64,000 nucleotides of DNA from Neobacillus niacini (lineage in GTDB: Bacteria; Bacillota; Bacilli; Bacillales; Cytobacillaceae). This document shows, piece by piece, positions 1 through 8,471 of the stretch. Where the stretch lies: positions 124,001 through 188,000 of the forward strand of contig NZ_JAMBOX010000003.1 of NCBI RefSeq assembly GCF_023715785.1, given 5' to 3'. The translations under genes and the position numbers were made by a program. Within the stretch, counting starts at the first letter, position 1. The number at the start of each line of letters is the position of its first letter. The notes beneath the pieces are model-generated. The model saw only the letters and a program-made list of their open reading frames with translations. It was not told the origin of the DNA and did not search any database.

Positions 1-566
1 CAGATAATTGCTTTCTTTACTTCCTTTTCTTTTATCCTGATGAGGCCCTTGAGTATACCATATCCAATAATTGCACCCAGCAGATTATGAAACAGATCAT
101 CCAATTCAAAAATTCCGAATCCCGTTATTAATTGGAAACTTTCAATAGATAGGGTAAATAGCAATGCTGCTCCGAATGTCCAAATAGCTTTTTGAAATCG
201 CGAATGTAATAATGGCAAAAGTATACCAAACGGTACAAACATGAAAATATTTAAAAGCAGAAACTGCCAATTCCTTACCCTAAAGCTGTACCAAGCTTCC
301 CGATAGGAACTAAGAAAAGATAAGTTCATACTCCCCTGAAAATTTGAACCTCTGTTTAAAAAAGTCACTCCAATCACCATGATGACATATCCGGCAAACA
401 ATCCTCCAAACAGCAATTGTTTCTTAGGAAGTCTTTTTTTTCCGCCAAAGAATTTCCTGTAAAAAACGAAATATCCTAAAAAGAAAAGAATCCCCAATAC
501 AATTACCGAGATTGCCGCAAGAAAAAAATAATCCCTAACAATACTCGTGATTTCTTGTAATCTCAT
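1..566 (-). CDS. VanZ family membrane protein, C-terminus cut by window edge
   Basis: The frame starts at ATG 566 behind GGAAGGAGATAG and runs off the left end without a stop, giving about 188 residues. I see about five hydrophobic segments (roughly residues 13-36, 50-70, 100-120, 127-143, 158-175). The signature of the VanZ-like family is present: NIFMFVPFGILLPLL, then SLSIESFQL, then FELDDLFHNLLGAIIGY. VanZ of enterococci gives low-level teicoplanin resistance, but most Bacillus homologues are uncharacterised membrane proteins. The true C-terminus and any operon partner lie outside the window. Confidence 0.8.
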   Translation of the reverse strand, partial: MRLQEITSIVRDYFFLAAISVIVLGILFFLGYFVFYRKFFGGKKRLPKKQLLFGGLFAGYVIMVIGVTFLNRGSNFQGSMNLSFLSSYREAWYSFRVRNWQFLLLNIFMFVPFGILLPLLHSRFQKAIWTFGAALLFTLSIESFQLITGFGIFELDDLFHNLLGAIIGYGILKGLIRIKEKEVKKAII

Positions 567-721
567 TTTCTATCTCCTTCCACATTTTTCATAACTTTTT
601 CATCATGATGGATGGTCCTTATACCAGTAACAATAGATAGACGATTTTACTTTTGATATAGTTTTAAAAGAATAGGCTCTATTATTATTTATTTTTGCTT
701 TTTTGTATAGGTATGAGAATT

Positions 722-913
722 AATAAGCGGAGAATTTCCGTTAATGTATATTGTTGAGGCTTAAGAGGCTGAAATAAGCGGAGATTTGCCCTTATTTGGA
801 GCTATTAACCTGAATAATCAAAGATTTTGACAAGATAAGCGGAAAAACTCCGCTTATTTTTAGAGATAAAATAAGGAACTCCCAAAATAACCGGAATTTC
901 TCCGTCTATTTTT
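722..913. repeat. Four short palindromic repeats of type AATAAGCGGAG-N4-CTCCGCTTATT
   Basis: Four degenerate copies of one imperfect palindrome lie at about 722-744, 774-797, 834-859 and 886-913. Each has an AATAAGCGGAG-like arm and, after 4-5 bases, a CTCCGCTTATT-like arm. The third copy is closest to a perfect inverted repeat. The last two fall inside the 3' part of the decayed frame at 805-1089. They resemble small dispersed intergenic repeats of Bacillus genomes; function unknown. The rest of 567-804 holds nothing I can identify. Confidence 0.6.
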
Positions 914-1089
914 TCAAACACAACAAAATCAACACTCAACCATACAGAGCTACCCAACTGCAGGATAATCGGCAATCCGATAATGGATAAAATGAAAAGT
1001 ACGTAGGAAACGATACTGATGGAAAAGACAATCCAAAAATAAATTCTTTCTTTATGGTAGACCAAATCCTTAGGCGCAGTACCTGGCAC
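805..1089 (-). pseudogene. Fragment resembling the N-terminal membrane part of an M48-type peptidase
   Basis: A 94-residue frame with a possible GTG start at 1089 and no convincing ribosome site. Residues 8-45 (LVYHKERIYFWIVFSIS followed by hydrophobic sequence) look like the N-terminus of membrane-anchored M48 metallopeptidases of Bacillus, as I remember the family. No HExxH zinc motif follows. The 3' third coincides with two copies of the AATAAGCGGAG repeat, so the original coding sequence seems to have been replaced. I regard it as a remnant; a genuine small membrane protein is the alternative. Confidence 0.4.
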
Positions 1090-1102
1090 TGAAAATCCTT
1101 TT

Positions 1103-1138
1103 TAATAAAAATGGAAGCAGGGACCGTCCCCTGCTTCC
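1103..1138 (-). terminator. Terminator of the anti-sigma gene
   Basis: The hairpin GGAAGCAGGG...CCCTGCTTCC (1113-1138) is followed on the minus strand by ATTTTTAT, 7 bases after the anti-sigma stop codon. It belongs to a family of GAAGCAGG...CCTGCTTC hairpins seen several times in this window. Confidence 0.7.
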
Positions 1139-1144
1139 TACATA

Positions 1145-2086
1145 CTAATAATTATCAATGAATCCGCCAAGAGAACAAGCTTTAATAATAGGCTCTTTCA
1201 TAATCCCAGCTATTTCATCCTTTGTCCCATAAACGACAACCCCTAATATTTCTACATCGTCTATTTTTTTATTTTTTAAAGTCCTGAATGCCTTTTGGTG
1301 TTCACTGTAAGAACTTGTATCTAGTAATTTTAGGAATTTGTTATATCTATACTCCAAATCATCGGTTGTAATAAAAGGAGTATTTATAGAAAAACCTAAG
1401 GCTGCATTTTCCCTAATAAACGTTGCGGACCAGTCGTATTCCTTCGCCTCTTTTTTAAACGTGTTTAATTGGCTATTGCTATAGGTGTTTACCCAAAACC
1501 AAGTCATTTCGGGAAGCTTATTGAAAGGTAATTCACTTGGTTTGTATGGCTGATCAAAGGAGAGGGCTACCTCATATATTTTGTCTCCTTGCATCCCTTT
1601 AATGAGTTCCTCATCATTTTTATATTTTTTATAAGCAACATTTGGATGGAAAAACAGCATTTCTCTCCAGCCATTTTCTTTATAGGAGAACTGCCAATCC
1701 TCTCCTGAAACTCCGATGCTGCCGCCAGCACCTCTTGAAACCAAGACAGATGGAATAAGACCGTATTGATATTGCTTTTGTTCGACGACGACGGATTTAA
1801 TTTTCATGTCTTTTGCGATTTTATAATGGCTCATCCCTCCTAAAAAACTTCGTGAATCCACTGTTTCACTGATATAGCCATTCGGAGTGCTTAGTCGGAC
1901 ATACGCATCCCATTGCTTAAATGCCTTTTGGCTAAAGTAAATAGAAATAGCGAAATTGGCTATGTTTAAAACAACAAATACGAGTATAGAAACCAAAACT
2001 ATCGTGATGATTGTCTTCTTTTTGCCTTTTTTTATTGCCTTTTTTATCTTCTTCTCATCAAAAACATCATCTAAATGTTCATTCAT
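1145..2086 (-). CDS. Anti-sigma factor with sigma-factor-regulator N- and C-terminal domains
   Basis: A 313-residue membrane protein with a basic cytoplasmic N-terminus (residues 1-24), one transmembrane helix (about 25-50) and a large extracytoplasmic part. The start ATG 2086 follows GGAGGGATCTTC and overlaps the last 8 bases of the upstream sigma gene, so the two are probably translationally coupled. Architecture and position match anti-sigma proteins with Sigma_reg_N and Sigma_reg_C domains, which bind an ECF sigma at the membrane and release it under envelope stress. The inducing signal cannot be read from the sequence. Similarity to B. subtilis YhdL is by role only. Confidence 0.75.
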   Translation of the reverse strand: MNEHLDDVFDEKKIKKAIKKGKKKTIITIVLVSILVFVVLNIANFAISIYFSQKAFKQWDAYVRLSTPNGYISETVDSRSFLGGMSHYKIAKDMKIKSVVVEQKQYQYGLIPSVLVSRGAGGSIGVSGEDWQFSYKENGWREMLFFHPNVAYKKYKNDEELIKGMQGDKIYEVALSFDQPYKPSELPFNKLPEMTWFWVNTYSNSQLNTFKKEAKEYDWSATFIRENAALGFSINTPFITTDDLEYRYNKFLKLLDTSSYSEHQKAFRTLKNKKIDDVEILGVVVYGTKDEIAGIMKEPIIKACSLGGFIDNY

Positions 2087-2585
2087 GAAGATCCCTCCAC
2101 TTTTTCTGAAATTCTTTTCTTGCCCGAAATAAGTAAGTCCTAACAGTTTCTTCCTTCATTCCTAGCAATAGGGCGATCTCTTTATAGCTGAGATCAAGTT
2201 CATATTTTAATAATAAAAGCTGCTTATAGACTTCTTGAATGCGTTCTAAAGTATGGGCGATTTCATGATTCATTTCGAGACTTAATACGCTAGATTCAGT
2301 GTCCTGGTTATTCGTAAATTTATTCCAGAAGTGATCATCATCGATCGAAATAGCTTGTTCTTTTCCTTTTTTCCTTAGCATTTTTTTAAATTCATTCATA
2401 GAAATGGCGAAAATATAAGCAAGGGCTTTATCCGAAGGAACACCACTACTATATGCGATATATTTCATATAACTTTCTTGAACTATATCTTCGGCATCTT
2501 CATGACTGCAACCATTCTTTTTTAAATAAAAATAAATCATTCTTGCTTGTTTTTTGTATATTTCCAACAAAAGCTGAGAATCCAT
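2079..2585 (-). CDS. ECF-type RNA polymerase sigma factor
   Basis: 168 residues, the usual ECF size. Region 2 lies at about 10-75 (EDAEDIVQESYMKYI, then AYIFAISMNEFKKMLRKK) and region 4 at about 110-165, with the helix-turn-helix LSYKEIALLLGMKEETVRTYLFRARKEF. Start ATG 2585 follows GGGAGG closely. It would direct RNA polymerase to a small regulon and is held by the anti-sigma encoded by the overlapping downstream gene. ECF genes often regulate themselves, but I find no unambiguous AAC/CGTC promoter pair upstream. Which B. subtilis ECF factor (SigM, SigV, SigY type) it matches cannot be decided by eye. Confidence 0.85.
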   Translation of the reverse strand: MDSQLLLEIYKKQARMIYFYLKKNGCSHEDAEDIVQESYMKYIAYSSGVPSDKALAYIFAISMNEFKKMLRKKGKEQAISIDDDHFWNKFTNNQDTESSVLSLEMNHEIAHTLERIQEVYKQLLLLKYELDLSYKEIALLLGMKEETVRTYLFRARKEFQKKWRDLHE

Positions 2586-2670
2586 GGCGCCTCCCTTCTA
2601 AAGGCCTTCAATAATAAAGAGTCTTATCTCTAAAAAAAGTGTACAGCAAAACGATAAATTTTTTTGGATT

Positions 2671-2710
2671 TAAAAAATTAAAAAAGCTACTCTTCGCCTT
2701 GAAGAATAGC
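2671..2710 (-). terminator. Unassigned minus-strand terminator upstream of the sigma gene
   Basis: Arms at 2686-2695 and 2701-2710 pair fully on the minus strand (one G-U wobble) and are followed by TTTTTTAATTTTTT. The nupC terminator already lies upstream at 2814-2849, so this one ends either read-through or a short unassigned transcript from 2711-2813. Confidence 0.55.
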
Positions 2711-2813
2711 ACAATTAAGTATAGACGTAATTATTGGTTGGTCCATTATCGATAATGGCGACGGGACCTTCTCATTTTCTTTTAAAAAGGATTCTTTTGT
2801 ATATAATGGATAT

Positions 2814-2849
2814 ATAATAAAAAAGAGAAGTGCGGCGAACACTTCTCTC
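2814..2849 (-). terminator. nupC terminator
   Basis: Perfect 9-bp stem AGAGAAGTG (2841-2849 read on minus) with CACTTCTCT (2825-2833), loop of 7, then a run of T on the minus strand. It lies 36 bases after the nupC stop. Confidence 0.85.
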
Positions 2850-2885
2850 TGCAGCCTCTACCGTCAGGGTGATGAATCATACTTT

Positions 2886-4067
2886 TTATAGAATAATGCT
2901 AACAATTACACCCGAAAGGATGCTAACAAGCGTTGCGCCATATAACAGTTTTAACCCAAAGCGAGCGACCACATTTCCCTGCTGCTCATTCAGACTTTTG
3001 ACCGCTCCGGTAATAATGCCGATTGATGAGAAGTTGGCGAAGGATACCAAGAATACGGAGAGAATTCCGAGTGTGCGTTCACTGAAGTGATACTTGCCTC
3101 CTGATAAATCCAGCATCGCGACAAATTCATTGGTCACCAGCTTCGTTGCCATAATCCCCCCGGCATTCACCGCCTCCTTTAAAGGAATTCCCATAATAAA
3201 GGCGAAGGGTGCAAACAGATACCCTAATAACTGCTGGAAAGGAATGCCAAACAGTAATTGGAACACGTGATTGATTCCTGCCATTAAAGCAATAAAGCCA
3301 ATCAACATGGCCCCTACTATAACTGCTACCTTAAAACCATCAAGGATATACTCACCCAGCATTTCAAAAAAGGACTGTTTTTCCAAATTCTGAATCTCCA
3401 AAATATCCTCACTTGGTTTTACCTCGTATGGATTAATGATTGAAGCGATGATGAATCCGCCGAATAAATTTAAAACCAAAGCAGTGACGACATATTTCGG
3501 GTCGATCATCGTCATATAAGCCCCAACAATCGACATCGAAACAGTCGACATAGCCGAAGCACAAAGCGTATACATACGCTGCTTTGAAATGAGGCCCAGT
3601 TGTTTTTTTACCGTGATGAACACCTCTGATTGCCCGACCATCAACGAAGCCACCGCGTTATACGATTCAAGTTTACCCATGCCATTGACTTTACTTAATA
3701 GCAATCCGATTCCCTTCATAAGGAACGGCAGGATTTTTAAATATTGAAGAATTCCAATTAATACTGAAATGAACACGATTGGCAGGAGCACATTTAAGAA
3801 GAATGGAGCCTCTCCCACATTCGCCATGCCGCCAAACACAAAGGAAACCCCTTCGTTTGCATATTCAAGAAGTTTGTTGAATATCGTGGAAATCCCTCGG
3901 ATAATGATGAAGCCAAATTCAGTATTCAACAGCAGCACGGATAAAATAATTTGAATGACAATCATCATAATAATTGGTTTGACTTTTACTTCTTTTCGAT
4001 TGGAGCTGGCCAGCCAAGCCAAAAGCAGAACAATCAAAATACCTAAAATTGAAACAATATAGCGCAT
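2886..4067 (-). CDS. nupC: Concentrative nucleoside transporter, NupC family
   Basis: 393 residues with about ten hydrophobic segments and the layout of CNT-family nucleoside/cation symporters: N-terminal Nucleos_tra2_N, a central gate segment, and the conserved core with [17 protein letters not shown] (about 145-162) and [12 protein letters not shown] (about 310). The protein sits in the cytoplasmic membrane and imports nucleosides with a cation, feeding salvage and carbon use. Start ATG 4067 follows AGGAGGGTAAAA. A cre-like sequence lies about 30 bases upstream, consistent with catabolite repression of nucleoside uptake. Monocistronic, with its own terminator. Substrate preference (pyrimidine or purine) is not visible. 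Confidence 0.9.
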   Translation of the reverse strand: MRYIVSILGILIVLLLAWLASSNRKEVKVKPIIMMIVIQIILSVLLLNTEFGFIIIRGISTIFNKLLEYANEGVSFVFGGMANVGEAPFFLNVLLPIVFISVLIGILQYLKILPFLMKGIGLLLSKVNGMGKLESYNAVASLMVGQSEVFITVKKQLGLISKQRMYTLCASAMSTVSMSIVGAYMTMIDPKYVVTALVLNLFGGFIIASIINPYEVKPSEDILEIQNLEKQSFFEMLGEYILDGFKVAVIVGAMLIGFIALMAGINHVFQLLFGIPFQQLLGYLFAPFAFIMGIPLKEAVNAGGIMATKLVTNEFVAMLDLSGGKYHFSERTLGILSVFLVSFANFSSIGIITGAVKSLNEQQGNVVARFGLKLLYGATLVSILSGVIVSIIL

Positions 4068-4505
4068 TTTTACCCTCCTGATGCATTAAAACATGATGTA
4101 CACGCTTTTAATCTAGTTACAGCTGTATGGTAACCTTACACATTTTAAATTGCTTCGTATATTTTGTCCAACATTTATAAAAAAACAACCTGGCATTTTT
4201 GACTCAGGGACCTAAATGGGTTCGATTCAAATGTATAAAAAACGTTTATCAGTAATATTGATCAGGAGAGGAAGTATTTGAAGCATGCTAAGGAGCGTTT
4301 GATACTGGGGGGCGATGTGGCTGTTTGGCATAGTTGACTTTATTGTATTTAATTCACGCTGCCATGATCGATATTTTCGCTAAGAACATGAAAGGAGAAA
4401 AAATTTTGTTTTGAATAAGTTCACCTTCAGGACATGGGTTGTCAAACTGATCCCATGTCCGTAAAAAAGGAATCACCACAAGAATGAAAAATCGGACATT
4501 ACATG
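4068..4505. other. 438-bp intergenic region, mostly unexplained
   Basis: Between nupC and the DUF2325 pair. Apart from the cre-like site it contains a hairpin GGACATGGG...CCCATGTCC at about 4430-4461 without a T-run on either strand, and a possible 18-codon plus-strand frame beginning TTG 4278 behind AGGAGAGG. I see no recognisable gene. Confidence 0.4.
4097..4110 (-). promoter_or_regulatory. Candidate cre (CcpA) site upstream of nupC
   Basis: Read on the minus strand the 14-mer is TAAAAGCGTGTACA, matching 12 of 14 positions of the cre consensus TGWNANCGNTNWCA. Its location about 30 bp before the start would block transcription. Inference only. Confidence 0.35.
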
Positions 4506-4751
4506 TTATCCAATAATCCCACTTAATTCTTTCGCTATGACCATTCTTCCTTGCTTATTCAGGCATTCAATTGACATGCCTCTTCTTCTGGCTGAATTTT
4601 CAATTAACCGTAACTCTTGGTACATCATCTTAGACAGTATTCCTTTTTCAATATTTCTATGTAATTGATAATAAAATCCCGCTAACATCTCTTCAGGAAG
4701 GCAATCATAAAGAGATGTTCTATCCGTGAAATGAATTTGCTTATCCTTCAA
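4506..4751 (-). CDS. Conserved-looking small protein paired with DUF2325 gene
   Basis: I choose TTG 4751 as start because GGAGG ends 8 bases before it; an in-frame ATG at 4766 would place the Shine-Dalgarno inside the gene. That gives 81 residues, soluble, rich in charged and Met/Arg residues (LPEEMLAGFYYQLHRNIEKG, then ENSARRRGMSIE). No membrane segment, signal peptide or known motif. The gene starts 37 bases after the stop of the DUF2325 gene on the same strand and probably shares its transcript. I do not recognise the family. Confidence 0.6.
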   Translation of the reverse strand: MKDKQIHFTDRTSLYDCLPEEMLAGFYYQLHRNIEKGILSKMMYQELRLIENSARRRGMSIECLNKQGRMVIAKELSGIIG

Positions 4752-4788
4752 ATGAATAACCTCCATTAATCACAAACCGGCCTTTACT

Positions 4789-6345
4789 TCATGTTAGCCA
4801 ATTATAAATTTCCACTATAGTTTTCTCCGGATTGCCATTCCTATTTATATAATACAGAGATGTGTTGCTGTTGCTCAGTTCCTTAATAATTTTTTTATAA
4901 AAGGAATGAGCAAATACAGAAGTATTGATAAATACCGCATCCACACGTTTAATTTTTGATATATCTCGATTAATCTCATCTACCTCGATAAACTCAATGG
5001 TAGGCAGATGCTGGATTAATTTTTGCTGCCAAGTTGTTGAGCCGCCAAATATAATAATTCTCTTATTTTCAATAAATTCAATCATGGCGTTCAGTGGTGG
5101 CGTTTTTTCTAAGTCCATCTGTTCTTCACGGTAGGCGTAATTTCTGAGAGCATGAACCTCATTGGTGTAGTCTTCCATGCTCTGGATTTGCTGCTCCAAT
5201 TGACGAATTTTCGCCTGGGCCTCCCAGAGTTCGCTCGTCAATCCAGCAATCTCCTGTTGCTGCTTCTTAACAATGCATTCCCACTCTTGCCTCTTCCGCA
5301 ATAGCTTGGATTCCTGTTCATTGATTTCTATTTCTCTTGATTTCATTTCAAGACAGTAATCATATTTTGAGTGATCCAGATAAAGTTTTTTTGTATCATG
5401 ATAAAGCGAACCAAGACATTTAAGATAAAGGCATGTGATAAAAAACAAATCCTGGTCTTCTTCCGTAATGTGATTATATTTTTGGGCATAAAGAATTTCC
5501 AAAAAGACCATATCCAGATCGTGTTTTGTCAAAGGAATCTGTTCAGTTGCATCCAACTCATGAATGTTCAGCGTTTTTAACCAACCGCCGATGGCTCCAA
5601 TATATTTTGCCGGTGAATCTTGAAATACCCTTTGCTCTGCCTGGACGGAAGGACAATCGGGATCAGTTGCATAGATTCTTTTTAAGGTATCACTTATCAG
5701 ATACTCCAACAATTCCCCTAACGAAGTAAATCGGGGATTTTTCGGTATGTTGTATTTTTTATATAGACGAGTAATCTCCTCTTTATGTTTCACCATCATA
5801 TCCTTAGAAAAAATAACTTTTTGCATGTTAATTTCATTTAAAGTTGTACCCAATACCGATTGAAAGGATTTCCAGGCCACATTCTCTGTATTAAACGGTC
5901 GTTTTTCCCGAACACACAAATACCAAAGCACGATATTTTGGTACACCAGCTCAACTTCTTTAACAGTCTCGCTTTTTTTTCTTCTGGAAAAAGTCCGCAT
6001 AAAATGGTCAAAATCAATGTAAGTATGCTGCTTTAAGTATTGATAAACGAACTTGTATCCCTTTTTAATGAGTGATTGAATTTGGGAAAAATCATTGGTT
6101 TGTTCCGACCAGGCTACGATCCCTGCCACTTGTCTAATTTTTTCCTCATTTTGCGTGGAATACATGGAAAACAAAGGATTTCCCTTTAAACCGCTGCTTT
6201 TGTATGCCTCATAATATTCCCATTCATTCTTTCGGTACAACGCTTCAATATATGGGTGCAAATAAGAATTTCCACCTAATGCAACGATGAAAAATTGTTT
6301 TAACATAATTGATTCCTGCGGAAGATTCTCTATTTGATACGCCAT
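4789..6345 (-). CDS. DUF2325 domain protein with central coiled coil
   Basis: 518 residues. An alpha-helical N-terminal region (about 1-340) without recognised motifs is followed by a strong coiled coil (about 345-400, rich in E, Q, K and L, including EQQIQSMED). The C-terminal DUF2325 domain (about 425-518) has a Rossmann-like start KRIIIFGGSTTWQQKL and ends FINTSVFAHSFYKKII. DUF2325 proteins occur in Firmicutes with no established function; the fold suggests nucleotide or dinucleotide binding. Start ATG 6345 behind GAGGTAAATAGCA. A TTAACA-like repeat array lies about 100 bp upstream (6441-6487), hinting at phosphate control, although its orientation favours the divergent plus-strand gene. 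Confidence 0.75.
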   Translation of the reverse strand: MAYQIENLPQESIMLKQFFIVALGGNSYLHPYIEALYRKNEWEYYEAYKSSGLKGNPLFSMYSTQNEEKIRQVAGIVAWSEQTNDFSQIQSLIKKGYKFVYQYLKQHTYIDFDHFMRTFSRRKKSETVKEVELVYQNIVLWYLCVREKRPFNTENVAWKSFQSVLGTTLNEINMQKVIFSKDMMVKHKEEITRLYKKYNIPKNPRFTSLGELLEYLISDTLKRIYATDPDCPSVQAEQRVFQDSPAKYIGAIGGWLKTLNIHELDATEQIPLTKHDLDMVFLEILYAQKYNHITEEDQDLFFITCLYLKCLGSLYHDTKKLYLDHSKYDYCLEMKSREIEINEQESKLLRKRQEWECIVKKQQQEIAGLTSELWEAQAKIRQLEQQIQSMEDYTNEVHALRNYAYREEQMDLEKTPPLNAMIEFIENKRIIIFGGSTTWQQKLIQHLPTIEFIEVDEINRDISKIKRVDAVFINTSVFAHSFYKKIIKELSNSNTSLYYINRNGNPEKTIVEIYNWLT

Positions 6346-6440
6346 TGCTATTTACCTCATTTTATGGGGATATTTATTTATACTAGATAAGATTATTTCA
6401 CCATGTATAACTGTGTTAAGTAAATAATACCACAACACTG

Positions 6441-6487
6441 TTCACAAAACCTTAACAAAACTTAACGAAACCAAACAAAACTCAACG
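6441..6487 (+). promoter_or_regulatory. Array of five TTAACA-like hexamers at 10-11 bp pitch (variant Pho box?)
   Basis: Hexamers TTCACA (6441), TTAACA (6452), TTAACG (6462), CAAACA (6472) and TCAACG (6482) are separated by 5, 4, 4 and 4 bases. B. subtilis PhoP binds TT(A/C/T)A(C/T)A direct repeats with 4-6 bp spacing, so this is a plausible PhoP site. Two copies of AACTGTGTTAA flank it, at about 6409-6419 and 6542-6552. It lies between the divergent DUF2325 gene and the small membrane protein gene. Confidence 0.45.
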
Positions 6488-6599
6488 AATTCAGAGTGAG
6501 CTCACTGCTTCCGTTCAAAGAAGGTTCATAATAAAGAAGAAACAACTGTGTTAAAATTTAGTTAATAGGTCTGGAAATATCGGGAATGGGGATGAAAAA

Positions 6600-6758
6600 T
6601 TGAAAAATGGATGGAATACACTCTATTTGTTCGTGCTTGGCATTATCGCGGTCTACACAGGGGAACTCGTTACGTTTATTATGTTAGGGATTATTTTAAT
6701 CAGTCTAAATAATATTAATTCAACTTTGAAGGAAATTTTAAAAGCAACAAAAAAATGA
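6600..6758 (+). CDS. Small membrane protein, 52 residues
   Basis: TTG 6600 is preceded by GGGAATGGGGATG and followed by a single long hydrophobic stretch (about residues 8-36, LYLFVLGIIAVYTGELVTF then IMLGIILISL) and a Lys-rich tail. A terminator follows immediately. The gene has the ribosome site, composition and terminator expected of a genuine small gene. The TTAACA-like array upstream points towards it. Function unknown; possibly a regulator or stabiliser of a larger membrane protein. Confidence 0.6.
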   Translation: MKNGWNTLYLFVLGIIAVYTGELVTFIMLGIILISLNNINSTLKEILKATKK

Positions 6759-6790
6759 AGCATGGGACGAACCCCTTGCTTCGTTTTTTT
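6757..6790 (+). terminator. Terminator of the 52-residue membrane protein gene
   Basis: GAAGCA...TGCTTC stem overlapping the stop codon, followed by GTTTTTTT. Confidence 0.75.
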
Positions 6791-6906
6791 ATCTCAGTAA
6801 ACGATAAAAATAACATCCCATGCACACTACAGGATAATATTGGAATTATATGAAGTTTTAAGACTATAATAAAGCTGTATTTATGAATTGGACAAGGGGG
6901 ATAAGC

Positions 6907-7650
6907 ATGGCGACTATCGATTTGCAGAAAAAGACTGTAAAAATTGTCTTAGAAAAAAAGAATCTCGTGAAAGTAACCGCTCGGGTTGGCCTAGTTCTTG
7001 ATATCACGGGTTCCATGAGAAACTTGTATAAAAATGGAACAGTCCAGAGAGTTGTCGAGAGAATATTAGCAATGGCCGCCCAGTTTGATGATGATGGCGT
7101 TTTGGATGTGTGGGTGTATGACAATGAATTTTCTAGATTAAAGCCAGTAACCGAAAGGGATTTTGAAGGCTATGTGAATCGAATTATTCTAGAGAATGAT
7201 TTAGTCCATAAATTTGGAAGAAATGATGAGCCGCCTGTCATGAAAGACGTATTGAAAAAGTATCTAGAAGAAGAACCTTCGCAAGATCCAGCTTACATTG
7301 TATTTATTAATGATGGCGGCTGCAAGAAATCGATTAAACCACTAATTGAAAGGTCCGCTAAGTATCCGATCTTTTGGCAATTTGTCGGCATTGGGAACGG
7401 GAATTTTGATTTCTTAAGAACACTCGATACGATGGAAGGCAGAGTAGTGGATAACGCGAATTTCTTCCATATTGATGACATCGATCAAATTTCAGATGAC
7501 AAGCTTTACGATGCGCTGTTAACTGAATTCCCGATCTGGCTAAAGGAGGCAAGGGAAAAAGGGATTCTGAAAGAGGCAGAACCAAAGGCGCCAACGAACT
7601 CCTCACCTGATAAAAAACAAGGATTTTGGAATAGAGTTTTTGGAAGATAG
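6907..7650 (+). CDS. VWA domain protein, TerF-like
   Basis: Start ATG 6907 is chosen because AAGGGGG lies 6-7 bases upstream; an upstream in-frame ATG at 6883 lacks a ribosome site. About 247 residues. A beta-rich lead (IDLQKKTVKIVLEKKNL) precedes a von Willebrand A domain with the MIDAS-like DITGSM (about 31-36), then YIVFINDGG and FWQFVGIGN. This is the arrangement of the vWA half of TerF/TerD-like tellurium-resistance family proteins. The C-terminus is Pro/Lys-rich and ends GFWNRVFGR. Cytoplasmic; possibly a metal-dependent adaptor in stress response. No ter operon is next to it. Confidence 0.75.
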   Translation: MATIDLQKKTVKIVLEKKNLVKVTARVGLVLDITGSMRNLYKNGTVQRVVERILAMAAQFDDDGVLDVWVYDNEFSRLKPVTERDFEGYVNRIILENDLVHKFGRNDEPPVMKDVLKKYLEEEPSQDPAYIVFINDGGCKKSIKPLIERSAKYPIFWQFVGIGNGNFDFLRTLDTMEGRVVDNANFFHIDDIDQISDDKLYDALLTEFPIWLKEAREKGILKEAEPKAPTNSSPDKKQGFWNRVFGR

Positions 7651-7698
7651 TATCCTGTTTATATTTTCACAAGAATAGAATCTGGGGGTCGATTGTAA

Positions 7699-8418
7699 AT
7701 GAAAATGGCGTTTATTTCCGATATTCATGGGAATGCGGTTGCCCTTGATGCGGTCCTTACCGATATTAAGCAACAGGAAGCAGACAAAATTTATGTTTTG
7801 GGTGACATTTGCTATCGAGGGCCTGAGCCAAAGCGCTCGCTGGAATTGATTCAGAGTTTAGACACCGAAGTTATCAAAGGAAATGCTGATGAATGGGTAG
7901 TCCGTGGCGTTCGCGAAGGGGAAGTACCTGACAAAGCATTGGAATTAATGAATACCGAGCGGCAATGGACAGTTGAACACCTTGACCCTAAGGACCTTCA
8001 ATATCTTAAAAACCTGCCAACACAATTACACCTAAATGTTGAAGGTGTCGATATTGCTGCCTTCCATGCTACACCCGAAAGTTTATTTGATATCATACTC
8101 CCCCATGCCGATGACGACACCATCCTGTCCATGCTAATGAAGCCCGCCGACGCCACAATTTATGTGTACGCCCATATCCATCGGCCATATATTCGCTACA
8201 TTAACGGAAAAGTGATCATGAATATTGGCAGCGTCGGTTTACCTTTCGATGGTTTAACAAAGGCATCATACGGATTGGTAGAAATCGAACAAGACAATAT
8301 CCGTACATCCATTCAGCGGGTAAGCTTTGATTTAGATAGGGTTATCCAGCTATATGAAAAAGCAGACTACCCAAATAAAGACATGATGAAAGCCGTTATT
8401 CGAAACGCAAAAATCTAA
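7699..8418 (+). CDS. Metallophosphoesterase (calcineurin-like) family protein
   Basis: 239 residues with all motifs of the calcineurin-like fold: SDIHGN (7-12), LGDICYRGP (34-42), KGNADEWV (60-67), AFHATPES (122-129) and YAHIHRPYIR (157-166). These residues bind two metal ions and hydrolyse phosphoesters; the subgroup is close to YfcE-like and Calcineurin_like_2 proteins, and the natural substrate is unknown. Start ATG 7699 behind GGGGGTCG. It follows the VWA gene by 48 bases and may be cotranscribed, ending at the shared terminator 8446-8470. Confidence 0.85.
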   Translation: MKMAFISDIHGNAVALDAVLTDIKQQEADKIYVLGDICYRGPEPKRSLELIQSLDTEVIKGNADEWVVRGVREGEVPDKALELMNTERQWTVEHLDPKDLQYLKNLPTQLHLNVEGVDIAAFHATPESLFDIILPHADDDTILSMLMKPADATIYVYAHIHRPYIRYINGKVIMNIGSVGLPFDGLTKASYGLVEIEQDNIRTSIQRVSFDLDRVIQLYEKADYPNKDMMKAVIRNAKI

Positions 8419-8445
8419 CCAGAAACTAAACAAGCATGCCAAAAA

Positions 8446-8470
8446 GGGAACAGCACAGGCAGCTGTTCCC
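8446..8470. terminator. Bidirectional terminator between convergent genes
   Basis: GGGAACAGC-7-GCTGTTCCC with A-rich left flank and TTTATAG right flank, serving the phosphoesterase gene (plus) and the EamA gene (minus). Confidence 0.8.
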
Positions 8471-8471
8471 T

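Noticed and set aside
4430-4461. Hairpin GGACATGGG...CCCATGTCC as a terminator for the 81-residue protein gene
   Set aside because: No T-run follows on either strand; could be a structural or regulatory element but is not supported as a terminator.
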